A DNA stretch of 64,000 bases from Chloroflexota bacterium (GCA_026706485.1 JAPOYR010000011.1:1-64000); one strand, 5' to 3'. Shown: positions 18,146-26,663, counted from the stretch's first letter. Made by a program: numbers and translations. The notes: generated by a model not told the origin, from the sequence alone.

Positions 18146-19969
18146 GTGGCCTCGCCCGTTGAGGACATTAAATCCCGGCTCAATGCCGCCGAGGTCATTG
18201 GCCGCGACGTGCGGCTGCAGCGCTCGGGGCGGTACCTCAAGGGGCTGTGCCCGTTTCATCAAGAGAAGACGCCGTCATTCTTCGTCTTCGGCGATCGCGG
18301 CACGTTTCGCTGCTTCGGCTGCGGCGAGGGCGGCGACCTGTTCACCTACGTCATGCGGCGGGACGGCAGCAGCTTTCCCGACGCGCTGCGGCTGCTGGCC
18401 GGCGAGGCGGGGGTGGAGCTGCGCGCGCAGGACCGCGACCCCGAAGCCGACCGGCAACGGCGGAGCACTCGGGCCGCGCTGGATGAAGCGGCCAGCCTCA
18501 TGCACCGGCTACTGCGCGAGTCGCCCGAGGCCACGGGGACGCGCGCCTATCTGGAGGAGCGCGGAGTATCCGAGCAGATGCTCACGACGTTCCGCCTGGG
18601 CTACGCGCCGGCGCGCGGCTCGCCGGTCACGAAGCACCTGCGCCAGCTGGGTACCGACGCGGAGGCGCTGAGCGCCACGGGCCTGGTCCGCGACGACGAT
18701 GGACCGCCGCGCGACTACTTCTTCAACCGCTTGATCTTCCCGATCAGCGAGCGGCGCGGGGCGGTGATCGGGTTTGGCGCGCGGGCGCTGGGCGACGCAA
18801 CGCCCAAGTACCTGAACTCACGGGAGAGCGACACCTTCCGCAAAGGCAACCATCTCTACGGCTTCAATCTGGCGGCGGACGCCATCCGGCGCGAGCGTGA
18901 GGCGGTGCTGGTGGAGGGCTACATGGACGCCATCGCGGCGCACCAGTTCGGATTCATGAACACCGTGGCATCCATGGGAACGGCACTGACCCACGAACAG
19001 GGTCGACTGCTCGCCGGATCGGGCGCGCAACGCATCGTCCTGGCGCTGGACGCCGACACCGCCGGAGCCGCCGCGACGCGCCGGGGCGTGGACGTGCTGC
19101 GCGACGCCGGTCGCGACGCTGCCGACGCGGAGGTGGACTTTCGCGGATTGATTCGACACGAGGCGCGGCTTTCGATCGATGTCGCCGTGGTCGAGCTGCC
19201 GTCGGGCGAAGACCCGGATTCCGTGATTCGTGCCGACACGACGCGCTGGCGCGCATTGCTCGAAGCGGCGGTGCCCCTGGCGGACTACTACTTCCGCTGG
19301 GCACTCGAAGAGCATGACGTGTCGTCGATCGTCGGGCGGCGTCGGGCGGTCGCCGACCTGACGCCGGTCATCACGGAGATCAACGAACCCGCCGTGCGAG
19401 CGCACTACTACGAGCGCCTCTCGCACGTATCCGGTGTGCCGGTCGAGGAGCTGCGCCGCGCGGCCCCGCGCCGTCAGCGCCGCATGGGCGCGGCTCCCGC
19501 AGCCGCCAGTCAGCCTGTCGACCGGGTGGAGGAAGGGTTGCTGGAACTGGTGCTCCAGGCGCCGCCCGAGGCGGCCGGCGCGGTCGCGGGACTGAACGCG
19601 TCGAACGTATCGGATCCGTCGCTGCGCTACGTGATCGAGGCCCTGGCGCGGAGTGCTGGAGAGCCCTTAAGCGACTCCTGGGAGTCAGTTCTCGAAGGAC
19701 TCGATGACCAGTCGCGCGAGCAGGTGGAAGCCGTGCACGCCCGCGTGGCCGGTTTGCCAGCGCTCGAGGGCGAGGCGTTCGACAGCGCGCTGCAGGTCAC
19801 GATACTGCGGCTGCGTGAGCGGCGCATCCTCGAACAGCTGCGAGAGGTCGGCGCGATGGACGACGGCGACGCCGCGGCCGCGCGCTCGCGCGAGTTGGGC
19901 GCGCAGAAGCGCAGCGTGGAGATGGCGATGCGCGAGCTGTCGGTCCTCACCCACGGACCGGCGCCATAG
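18146..19969 (+). CDS. dnaG: DNA primase
   Basis: A 607-residue replicative primase that makes RNA primers for lagging-strand synthesis. The zinc ribbon is C35-x2-H38 and C56-x2-C59 ('GLCPFHQEKTPSF', 'FRCFGCGEGGD'). The catalytic core has 'FNRLIFPISERRGAVIGFG' and 'KYLNSRESDTFRKG', and the TOPRIM part has 'AVLVEGYMDAIAAHQFG' and 'IVLALDADTAGAAATRRG'. A C-terminal helicase-interaction region follows. The GTG start has GAGGAGG six bases upstream. Unlike many bacteria there is no rpoD immediately downstream; thioredoxin converges on it instead. Confidence 0.96.
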   Translation: MASPVEDIKSRLNAAEVIGRDVRLQRSGRYLKGLCPFHQEKTPSFFVFGDRGTFRCFGCGEGGDLFTYVMRRDGSSFPDALRLLAGEAGVELRAQDRDPEADRQRRSTRAALDEAASLMHRLLRESPEATGTRAYLEERGVSEQMLTTFRLGYAPARGSPVTKHLRQLGTDAEALSATGLVRDDDGPPRDYFFNRLIFPISERRGAVIGFGARALGDATPKYLNSRESDTFRKGNHLYGFNLAADAIRREREAVLVEGYMDAIAAHQFGFMNTVASMGTALTHEQGRLLAGSGAQRIVLALDADTAGAAATRRGVDVLRDAGRDAADAEVDFRGLIRHEARLSIDVAVVELPSGEDPDSVIRADTTRWRALLEAAVPLADYYFRWALEEHDVSSIVGRRRAVADLTPVITEINEPAVRAHYYERLSHVSGVPVEELRRAAPRRQRRMGAAPAAASQPVDRVEEGLLELVLQAPPEAAGAVAGLNASNVSDPSLRYVIEALARSAGEPLSDSWESVLEGLDDQSREQVEAVHARVAGLPALEGEAFDSALQVTILRLRERRILEQLREVGAMDDGDAAAARSRELGAQKRSVEMAMRELSVLTHGPAP

Positions 19970-19993
19970 CGCCGCCGGCGCGGGACCTGGGTG

Positions 19994-20323
19994 CTACGCG
20001 GCGAGCGCCTGGTCGATCTGGCTCTTGATGTCCGCCTTGGGGCGAAAGCCGACGATGCGACCCACTTCGGCGCCGCCGCTGAAGATGATCAGCGTGGGAA
20101 TGCCGCGGATGCCCAGTTGCATGGGCGTGTCCGGGTTCTCGTCCACGTCCATCTTGGCGAACGCCACCTGGCCGTCGTAGTCCTGCGCCAGCTCTTCGAC
20201 CACCGGCGCCACCATCTTGCAAGGCCCGCACCACTCGGCCCAGAAGTCCACCAGCACGGGCGTTTCGGCATCGAGCACGGTCGATTGGAATTCAGCGTCC
20301 GTCACCGCCACGGGAGCCGCCAT
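19994..20323 (-). CDS. trxA: thioredoxin
   Basis: A 109-residue cytosolic disulfide reductase. The active site is W31-C-G-P-C35 ('FWAEWCGPCKMVAPVVEEL'), followed by 'FAKMDVDENPDTP' and the cis-Pro loop 'GIRGIPTLIIF'. The length and absence of a signal peptide indicate classical TrxA. It converges on dnaG with 24 bases between the stops. It is divergent from mobA. A TrxR-like flavoprotein at 27909 could be a partner, but this is not shown by linkage. Confidence 0.95.
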   Translation of the reverse strand: MAAPVAVTDAEFQSTVLDAETPVLVDFWAEWCGPCKMVAPVVEELAQDYDGQVAFAKMDVDENPDTPMQLGIRGIPTLIIFSGGAEVGRIVGFRPKADIKSQIDQALAA

Positions 20324-20390
20324 GTGATCCTGTCACCCTTCGCGTGCGCCACGAAATCGCGCGCCCGAGACTAGGAACGACGCCGTAGTC

Positions 20391-21059
20391 ATGTCAACGG
20401 CAGATGACCCGCCGGGATCCGCGGCGGCCTCGGCGGTGGTGCTCGCCGGCGGCGCCAGCCGCCGCATGGGGCGCGACAAGCGGCTGTTGCCCTGGGGAAC
20501 GGACGCCGACGGACGGCCACGCACGCTGTTGCAGGCGGTCGTCGACACGCTGGCGGCAGTCACCGACGACGTGATCGTGGTGGCGAATGACCGGCCCGAT
20601 GTTGGGCGCGCCCGTGTGGTGCCGGACGCGATCCCGGGCTCGGGCAGCTTGGGCGGCATCCTGTCGGGCATCGAAGCGGCGCTGCACAAGCGTGTGTTCG
20701 TGGCAGCGGTCGACATGCCGTTTCTGAACGTGGCGCTCGTGCGCGATCTGCTGGACCGACTTGGGGGTCACGATGCGGTCGTGCCGGTCATTGGCGGCCG
20801 ACCCGAGCCACTGCACGCGGTCTACGGTCCCGCCGTCGCAACCGCGGCCCGACGGCAGATCGCCCAGGGGCAGCTCAAGATCGCGTTGGCCTACGAAGGA
20901 CTTGAAGTCGTGCGGGTGCCGGAGGCGGACCTTCGGCGGGTGGACCCGGAGCTGCGCTCGTTCCGAAACGTCAACACGCCGGAGGACTACACGGGTGCTC
21001 GGACGGATGCCGCATTGCCGAACACTGATATGTCATTCCGAGCGAAGCGAGGAATCTAG
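20391..21059 (+). CDS. mobA: molybdenum cofactor guanylyltransferase (MobA-like)
   Basis: A 222-residue nucleotidyltransferase that attaches GMP to molybdopterin. The GGxSxRMGxDK-type signature is 'AGGASRRMGRDKRLLPWG' (residues 19-36). 'AAVDMPFLNVALVRDLL' carries the metal-binding Asp, and the C-terminal 'FRNVNTPEDY' is typical of MobA. The last residues ('SFRAKRGI') and the TAG stop are encoded by a palindromic repeat inserted at the 3' end, so the natural C-terminus was probably altered. A CinA/MoaB-like gene is 15 kb away; no other moa/moe genes are in the window. Confidence 0.9.
   Translation: MSTADDPPGSAAASAVVLAGGASRRMGRDKRLLPWGTDADGRPRTLLQAVVDTLAAVTDDVIVVANDRPDVGRARVVPDAIPGSGSLGGILSGIEAALHKRVFVAAVDMPFLNVALVRDLLDRLGGHDAVVPVIGGRPEPLHAVYGPAVATAARRQIAQGQLKIALAYEGLEVVRVPEADLRRVDPELRSFRNVNTPEDYTGARTDAALPNTDMSFRAKRGI
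21031..21058 (+). repeat. family E repeat, left inverted copy flanking GIY-YIG
   Basis: The 28 bases begin TGTCATTCCGAGCG and end GCGAGGAATCTA. They are the reverse complement of 21383-21410 with one mismatch (A versus C at the centre). They include the last codons and first two stop bases of mobA and end six bases before the GIY-YIG GTG. Confidence 0.9.
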
Positions 21060-21064
21060 GGCGC

Positions 21065-21385
21065 GTGTCGCCTCAACCAGAGCGGCGGTACTACGTTTAC
21101 ATCATGACGAACCGCGTCAGAACGCTCTACGTCGGTGTTACCAACAATCTGGTGCGGCGGATGTACGAGCATAAGCGGAAGCTGGTGCCTGGCTTCACCA
21201 GCAAATACAACCTGACCTGGCTGGCCTACTATGAAGAGACTTCGGATGTTGCGTCGGCCATTGCGCGAGAGAAGCAAATCAAGGGCTGGCGCAGGCGCAA
21301 GAAGATCGAATTGATCGAGTCAGTAAATCCACGCTGGAGAGACCTGTCGATGGAATGTTTTGACGATGGTCAATCAAAGCTCTAG
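21065..21385 (+). CDS. GIY-YIG domain nuclease
   Basis: A 106-residue single-domain nuclease (UPF0213/YhbQ-like). The two half-motifs are 'RYYVYIM' (residues 8-14) and 'TLYVGVTNNLVRRMYEH' (20-36), with the catalytic-site Arg in the second. The expected catalytic Glu is in 'AIAREKQIKGW' near residue 73. The C-terminus is basic. The start is GTG. The gene lies between two 28-bp inverted repeats and its TAG stop is the first triplet of the right repeat, so ORF and repeats look like one unit. A role in mobility of the repeats is inferred, not shown; housekeeping DNA repair is the alternative. Confidence 0.9.
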   Translation: MSPQPERRYYVYIMTNRVRTLYVGVTNNLVRRMYEHKRKLVPGFTSKYNLTWLAYYEETSDVASAIAREKQIKGWRRRKKIELIESVNPRWRDLSMECFDDGQSKL

Positions 21386-21410
21386 ATTCCTCGCTGCGCT
21401 CGGAATGACA
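21383..21410 (-). repeat. family E repeat, right inverted copy flanking GIY-YIG
   Basis: The 28 bases begin TAGATTCCTCGC and end CTCGGAATGACA. They are the inverted partner of 21031-21058 with one mismatch. The first TAG terminates the nuclease ORF. A third, degenerate copy without an ORF is at 62803. Confidence 0.9.
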
Positions 21411-21440
21411 GGGTGGTGGGATCGAATGACAGGGTGGTGG
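21403..21440. repeat. two tandem copies of a 21-bp unit
   Basis: GAATGACAGGGTGGTGG occurs at 21403-21419 and again at 21424-21440, a 21-base period. A third truncated GGAATGACGGA follows at 21446. It directly adjoins the right family E repeat and looks like serial duplication of its outer end. Confidence 0.75.
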
Positions 21441-21487
21441 AATTGGAATGACGGAGCCGCGGGAATTGACATGGAGGCAGGCGGACC

Positions 21488-21817
21488 ATGATGGAATACG
21501 AGGGCTACCGAGCCGTAGTGACGTACGACAACGAGGTTGGGGTTCTTCACGGCGAGGTCGTCGACACGCGCGACGTGATTACTTTTCAAGGCACGTCGGT
21601 CCCCGAGCTTCGACAGGCGTTTCGCGAGTCGGTGGACGAGTACCTGAAGGTGTGCGCAGAGCGAGGCCGGACTCCGGACAAGCCGTTTTCAGGGAACGTC
21701 GCGCTTCGGCTCCCGCCTTCCGTTCACCGGGCCGCGACAGCCGCCGCTCGCTCCGCGGACCAGAGCTTGAACGCGTGGATCACGGAAACGATTTCGCGTG
21801 CCGCACGCACCACGTGA
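21488..21817 (+). CDS. orphan HicB-family antitoxin with RHH domain
   Basis: A 109-residue protein. The N-terminal HicB-like fold ('YRAVVTYDNEVGVLHGEVVD', 'FQGTSVPELRQAFRESVDEY') is followed by an Arc-type ribbon-helix-helix DNA-binding segment near residues 75-105 ('VALRLPPSVHRAATAAA' with 'SLNAWITETI'). No HicA gene is adjacent: upstream is the GIY-YIG unit and downstream is intergenic. It may be a solitary regulator or the remnant of a TA pair disrupted by the repeat insertion. GGAGG lies about ten bases upstream of the ATG. Confidence 0.8.
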   Translation: MMEYEGYRAVVTYDNEVGVLHGEVVDTRDVITFQGTSVPELRQAFRESVDEYLKVCAERGRTPDKPFSGNVALRLPPSVHRAATAAARSADQSLNAWITETISRAARTT

Positions 21818-21959
21818 CCGGCGATGAAATCGGCCGACCGCAGGCATCCGCAATCAACCGCGACATTAGGGATCAAACCTCGACGGCATCCCGGGCGCTC
21901 CAGGTGGGTCGAGATCCCAGGCTGCACGCAGCCTGGGCCACCGGGCCATACCAGATCGC

Positions 21960-24467
21960 CTAGTGCGCGATCCCCAGCTGGTGCATGCGGCGGTGGATGG
22001 CGTCGCGGGCGGCTAGGAGCGGGCGCTCCAGGTAGGCGGTGTGGTCCGGCTCGCCGTGGTGGTGGGTGACTGAGTCATCGGCTGGCTCGCTGCTTGCGCG
22101 GCGGCGGACGTAGCTGAGGTTGCCGTCGATCATGGTGAGCATGTATTCGGCGGTGGCGTCGTTCCACATGCGCCAATCGCCTCCGGTCGACACGTAGACC
22201 GGCGACGTGTGGGCGAATCGCTGCCGCTTCCAGCCGTCGAGGTAGTAGGGCGCGTCGTAGTAGTCCGCTCCGCCGGTGCGGGCCGCGAACCACGTGTGTC
22301 CGTCCGCGCGTAGCCGCTCGCTCAGCTCCAGCCGCCGAGCGCCGTCGGACGCCACGGTTTCGGCCACGACCCGGCCTTCCTGCACGATCTGCAGGTTGTA
22401 GATGGGCAGGCTGCCTTCCGCCCAGGCCTCGACGTGCACCGTGCCGCCGTTGCTTGGCAGATGCACCGTATCGCCGATGGCGTGGCCCTCGACGCTGAGC
22501 CCGATGAGCGGACCACTGGACATGAAGGTGCGTCCGGCGCTCATTTGCGCGCGCCAGGCGTCGTAGGTGAAGGGCATGTCCTCGGCAAGCTGGACGTAGG
22601 TGCGGTAGATGCCCACGGGCGTGTCCGTGGCCATCTTGTCGGTGCCGCCCACCAGCGGCAGGCGGTAGCCCGCGTTGAGATAGCGGTAGTACTCGTCGTG
22701 GTCGAAGGGAACCTGGCGACACATCTCCACGGCGTCGGCCAGCCCCAAAGCGATCAGGGCCACCGGGTCGCCATTGGGCCAGGGGAAGTGCGGCAGCACC
22801 ACGGTGCCGCCCTGCTCGCGGCAGGCCTCGGCCCAGTGGGACATGGTGGTCTGCAGCGGGCCGCCCAGCTCGGCCTCGCCGGGACCGTCGGTGCACCAGG
22901 GCATGATCGGCTCGGTGTGGCCGAGCAGCGTGAGATGTCCGAGAAAGTGCTGCCGGTTCTCCTGGCCGAACGAGACGATGGTCTTGCCGTCGTCCGACAC
23001 CTGGGGCCGCCCGGTGAAGTCGTCGGTGTTGCTGAAGTAGTGGCCCCACTGCGACTGGAGCACGTTGGCGACGTTGAGGTCCTCGCCCGCCGACTCGAGC
23101 ACCGCGCCGTTGCCGGCCAGGAAGTGCACGTGCGTGTCGCCGCTGTACCAGCCCTGGGCGTTCATGTCGGTCCAGCGGCCGATGCGCAGCTCCAGGTCCC
23201 GCTGCCCCGGCTTGATTTCGACTTCCGTCCGCAACGGCTCGTACTCGAACCCCCGCGCGACATCCACGATCACCCGACCGCGCGGCAGCCAGCCCTGGCA
23301 GGCGCCGTCGACGTAGGCGTAAGTGACCTGGTCCATGCGCACATCGCCGAAAGCGTCGCGGCCCCAGGTCGAAAAGCCGGAAAACAGGTGCGGGTGGTGG
23401 CCGTAGGGCTGGTAGGGCACGCCCTCGGGCGAGCGGAAGTGAATGCGACAGGGCACTGGTCGACCGGTGTCGGCGTCGAGCACGCGCGTGTGCACCCAGT
23501 TGCGGCCCGATTCGGGCAGGCTGAGCCGGAGCCGCGGCGAGGCTTGCACCGTGCCCTGGGCCTGCAGATCGCCGAATCGCGCCGTGCCGAGCACCTCGTC
23601 ACCCTGCGCCACGCTGACTTCGGCGGACGGGACCGCGCTGACCTCCGTATATGCGGGGCTCGAGGTGAGGTTGTCCGCCTCGCCCCAGCCCTTGTTGACC
23701 GCGTCCACAAAGGCCTCGGGGTCCTGCGGCAGCGGCTGGGCGTAGGTCGCCGAGCCCCGCTTGACCTGCACATCCAGATCGAATGGCTTCGCGGCGTCCT
23801 CGGGGCGCGTCAACTCGATCCGCACGGGACGGCGCGGCGCGCGCTCCAGCGGGTCTTCGTCGACGAAGCCAGCCGAGACGCCACCCAGCACCCACGGCAG
23901 CGGGCCGCCGCTGATTTCGATGCTCGCGATCGCGTGCTCGGGATGCGGGTTGCGCCACGTCCAGAGGAAGAACGACCGCAATCGTCCCGTGGCGACCTCC
24001 GTGATCCGCCGCTGCTGCTCGTCGTAGGGGCCTTCGTAGCGCGGTTGCATGCCGTCTTCGCCGTTGCGCTCGGCCAGATACGGCTGGCCGGGCCGCATCG
24101 AGAAATGGCGTGAAATCCAGCCGATTTCGAATCGATCGCGCAGGGGAACGTCGATTCGAGTTCCGTTTTCGTATTTGAACGTGTAGCGACCCACCTCGCC
24201 GCCGGGCGCTCCGCCGTGGGCGATGGCCGTGTCCAGCAGCGCGTGCGCAAACGTGAGGGTGTGTACGGCACGACCCACCGGCAGCGCTTTTGGCTCCGGG
24301 TGTCCGCCGGGACCGAACTGCGCAATAGTTCCGCGCGCCGGGTCGCCCACGGCGAACGCCAACCCGCGAAAGTCCTGTGCACCGAGCAAATCGGGCGTTT
24401 CGGGTCCGGCCACCTCGGCGGGAACGTTGCAGAGGTCAGCGATAGAAATAGGTTCGTAGGGATTCAC
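21960..24467 (-). CDS. CehA/McbA-type metallohydrolase (PHP-like) domain protein
   Basis: A large 835-residue protein. The first 440 or so residues are beta-rich with no motif I recognise firmly. At D444-x-H446-x-H448, 'WYSGDTHVHFLAGNG' starts a PHP/CehA-like metallohydrolase domain that includes 'VVLPHFPWPNGDPVAL' and 'LVGGTDKMATDTPVGIYRTY'. 'SAGRTFMSSGPLIGLSVEG' and a C-terminal beta domain are typical of CehA/McbA relatives (carbaryl hydrolase and its homologs). The substrate is unknown. There is no obvious signal peptide; the start is GTG. It is divergent from the CocE-type hydrolase gene, suggesting shared regulation in the 153-base gap. Confidence 0.72.
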   Translation of the reverse strand: MNPYEPISIADLCNVPAEVAGPETPDLLGAQDFRGLAFAVGDPARGTIAQFGPGGHPEPKALPVGRAVHTLTFAHALLDTAIAHGGAPGGEVGRYTFKYENGTRIDVPLRDRFEIGWISRHFSMRPGQPYLAERNGEDGMQPRYEGPYDEQQRRITEVATGRLRSFFLWTWRNPHPEHAIASIEISGGPLPWVLGGVSAGFVDEDPLERAPRRPVRIELTRPEDAAKPFDLDVQVKRGSATYAQPLPQDPEAFVDAVNKGWGEADNLTSSPAYTEVSAVPSAEVSVAQGDEVLGTARFGDLQAQGTVQASPRLRLSLPESGRNWVHTRVLDADTGRPVPCRIHFRSPEGVPYQPYGHHPHLFSGFSTWGRDAFGDVRMDQVTYAYVDGACQGWLPRGRVIVDVARGFEYEPLRTEVEIKPGQRDLELRIGRWTDMNAQGWYSGDTHVHFLAGNGAVLESAGEDLNVANVLQSQWGHYFSNTDDFTGRPQVSDDGKTIVSFGQENRQHFLGHLTLLGHTEPIMPWCTDGPGEAELGGPLQTTMSHWAEACREQGGTVVLPHFPWPNGDPVALIALGLADAVEMCRQVPFDHDEYYRYLNAGYRLPLVGGTDKMATDTPVGIYRTYVQLAEDMPFTYDAWRAQMSAGRTFMSSGPLIGLSVEGHAIGDTVHLPSNGGTVHVEAWAEGSLPIYNLQIVQEGRVVAETVASDGARRLELSERLRADGHTWFAARTGGADYYDAPYYLDGWKRQRFAHTSPVYVSTGGDWRMWNDATAEYMLTMIDGNLSYVRRRASSEPADDSVTHHHGEPDHTAYLERPLLAARDAIHRRMHQLGIAH

Positions 24468-24620
24468 GCGGCACTACCCCGGCGGACCGGCCGTTCGCAT
24501 AGTGGCGGTCTGCCTCAGCCCCGGCAACCCAAGGCGCGGCGGATACACTGCCCACGCTGACAGACCGTCAGTCGCCTGCCCCTCGACCGGGCGGCGCGCG
24601 GCATCCCATGAGGGCCGGCC

Positions 24621-26297
24621 ATGCACCCCACATTCGGCGTTCACTACGCGCTGGATACCAAGATGCCGATGCGCGACGGCGTGCAGCTTTCGGGCGACAT
24701 CTATCTGCCCGACGCTCCCGGCCCGTTCCCGACGGTGCTGATTCGCACGCCCTACGACAACAACACGCCGGAAACGATTGCGTCGGCCCGCGCCTTCGCC
24801 CAGGACGGCTACGCGTGCGTGGTGCAGGACGTGCGCGGTCGCTGGGACTCGGACGGCGTCTACTACCCCTTTCACAACGAGGCGACCGACGGCTTCGACA
24901 CCCACGAGTGGATCGGGCGGCAACCGTGGAGCAACGGCCGCATCGGCATGAGCGGCCCGTCGTATCTGGGACTGGTGCAGTGGCTCAGCGCGCCTCGGGG
25001 AAGCCAATTCCTTACCTGTCTCGCGCCGCGGGTGGTGTGCCCGGAGTTCCTCGGCGGTCTGGTGCGACCGGGCGGGGCCTTGCAGCTCACCACGGCGCTC
25101 ACCTGGGGCATGCGCACCAACTCACGCACGGCACAGAGCATCGCGTTTCACAACTGGACCGAGGCGTTTCACACGCTGCCGATCAAAGACCTGGACCTGC
25201 GCGCCGGCCGACGACTCGACTTCTGGCACGACTGGCTGGAGCACGACCGCTATGACGACTACTGGGAGGAGATCAGCGTCTCCCACCGCTGGCACGAGAT
25301 CCGCGTGCCGGCGCTGACCATGGGCGGCTGGTACGACCTCTACGCCGCCGACACGCTGGAGAACGTCAACAACCTGCGGCGTTTCGGGGCCACGCCGGAG
25401 GCGCGCCAGAGCCGCGCGATCGTCGGTCCCTGGCCACACCGCCTGGCCGAGTCCACGCGGCTCGGCGACGTCGACTTTGGCGTCGATTCGCTGGTGAGCC
25501 TCACGCAGCTCGAGCGGCGCTGGTTCAACCTCTGGCTCAAGGGCGAGGACGACGGCTTGAGCGAGGAGCCGCCGCTGCGCCTGTTCACCATGGGTGTCAA
25601 CGAATGGCGCGACGAGCACGAGTGGCCGCTGGCGCGCACCGACTGGCAGACCTGGTATCTGCACTCGGAAGGCAGCGCCAACACGGCGCGCGGCGACGGC
25701 ACGCTGACGACCGCGGCTCCGGGCGAGGAGCGGCCCGACCGCTACGTCTACGATCCCCGGTTCCCCGTGCAGTCGCTGGGCGGCACTACCTGCTGCACGC
25801 CGGAGATCGTCGCCTGGGGGCCTTACGACCAACGCCCCGTCGAGGCCCGGTCGGACGTGCTCTGCTACACGTCGGAGCCGCTGCCAGCCGATCTGGACGT
25901 CACAGGACCCATCACGTTGGTGCTATATGCCGCCACCGACGGCCGCGACACCGACTGGACGGCCAAGCTGGTGGACGTGTCGCCCAGCGGCTACGCCATG
26001 AACCTTTGCGACGGCATCGTGCGCGCCCGCTACCGCGACGGCATGGCGGAGCCGGCGCTGCTGGAGCCGGGGAGGGTCTACCGCTACGAGATCGACGTGG
26101 GCGTGACCAGCAACGTCGTCCGCGCCGGGCACCGCATCCGGCTGGAAGTCTCGTCGTCGAATTTCCCGTGCTACGACCGCAATCTGAACACAGGCAACGA
26201 CCTCGCCAGCGACACCGAGATGCGCGCCGCCTCGCAGACTGTGCTGCACGCGCACTTGCATCCGTCGCACCTGCGGCTGCCGGTGATTCCCTCCTAA
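24621..26297 (+). CDS. CocE/NonD family serine hydrolase (S15-like)
   Basis: A 558-residue alpha/beta-hydrolase plus C-terminal jelly-roll, as in cocaine esterase and X-Pro dipeptidyl-peptidases. The nucleophile S114 lies in 'IGMSGPSYLGLVQW' and the oxyanion region in 'VVQDVRGRWDSDG'. The Asp is probably in 'GGWYDLYAADTLEN' and the His in 'GPWPHRLAEST'. The C-terminal X-Pro domain begins about residue 330 and ends 'IRLEVSSSNFPCYDRNLNTG'. It hydrolyses esters, amides or glutaryl-type acyls in characterised relatives; the substrate here is unknown. There is no signal peptide. Confidence 0.9.
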   Translation: MHPTFGVHYALDTKMPMRDGVQLSGDIYLPDAPGPFPTVLIRTPYDNNTPETIASARAFAQDGYACVVQDVRGRWDSDGVYYPFHNEATDGFDTHEWIGRQPWSNGRIGMSGPSYLGLVQWLSAPRGSQFLTCLAPRVVCPEFLGGLVRPGGALQLTTALTWGMRTNSRTAQSIAFHNWTEAFHTLPIKDLDLRAGRRLDFWHDWLEHDRYDDYWEEISVSHRWHEIRVPALTMGGWYDLYAADTLENVNNLRRFGATPEARQSRAIVGPWPHRLAESTRLGDVDFGVDSLVSLTQLERRWFNLWLKGEDDGLSEEPPLRLFTMGVNEWRDEHEWPLARTDWQTWYLHSEGSANTARGDGTLTTAAPGEERPDRYVYDPRFPVQSLGGTTCCTPEIVAWGPYDQRPVEARSDVLCYTSEPLPADLDVTGPITLVLYAATDGRDTDWTAKLVDVSPSGYAMNLCDGIVRARYRDGMAEPALLEPGRVYRYEIDVGVTSNVVRAGHRIRLEVSSSNFPCYDRNLNTGNDLASDTEMRAASQTVLHAHLHPSHLRLPVIPS

Positions 26298-26303
26298 TGA
26301 CGC

Positions 26304-26329
26304 GGGCGGCCACGAGGGCCGCCCCTACA
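26304..26329. repeat. family A palindrome between convergent genes
   Basis: GGGCGGCC, ACGA, GGGCCGCCCCTACA. The stem sequence differs from the copies at 7677 and 9958 but pairing and the GCCCCTACA tail are kept. The CTA at 26325-26327 is the TAG stop of the DUF35 gene on the other strand. Confidence 0.7.
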
Positions 26330-26663
26330 CCGAATCGACGGTTTCGAATTCCGGCCCGCGTTCCGGATCGACGTGGCGCAGGCGAACACGTGCGCCCAGG
26401 GCACGCCCGGCATCCCCGATCAGTCGTCCCATGGTGCGCAAGCCACAATCCAGCTCGACGATCACGACCGTGTAGGGCGCTTCGTCGGCGTACCGCGTCG
26501 GGGGCACGTGGATGGTTGTCCAGACGGCGATCCGTCCGTCACCGGGAATCTCGTGCGGCTCCATGTCATAGCGCCCGCACGTGGGGCAGGCATCGCCGCG
26601 CGCCATAACCAGCCGACCGTCATGACGACAGCGATAGACCGTGAGCTGCGGCTGACTAGTCAC
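26325..26663 (-). CDS. Zn-ribbon/OB-fold (DUF35) protein, thiolase partner
   Basis: A protein of about 112 residues with a rubredoxin-like zinc ribbon and an OB-fold ('WTTIHVPPTRYADEAPYTVVI', 'DCGLRTMGRL'). The ribbon is incomplete: the second knuckle is C-x2-C ('DACPTCGRYD') but the first has one Cys ('YRCRHDG'). DUF35 proteins partner thiolase-like enzymes; in steroid side-chain degradation the Ltp2-DUF35 complex is an aldolase. GTG at 26663 overlaps the thiolase stop by eight bases, indicating coupled expression as a complex. The substrate is unknown. Confidence 0.82.
   Translation of the reverse strand: MTSQPQLTVYRCRHDGRLVMARGDACPTCGRYDMEPHEIPGDGRIAVWTTIHVPPTRYADEAPYTVVIVELDCGLRTMGRLIGDAGRALGARVRLRHVDPERGPEFETVDSV

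Noticed and set aside
21029-21412. Classical insertion sequence around the GIY-YIG gene
   Set aside because: No transposase domain and no target-site duplication could be recognised at the ends; reported instead as an inverted-repeat-bracketed unit of uncertain mobility.
22434-24113. A 559-codon plus-strand open frame inside the CehA-like gene
   Set aside because: No recognisable motifs and shadow-type composition; the minus-strand frame has metallohydrolase motifs and a normal start.
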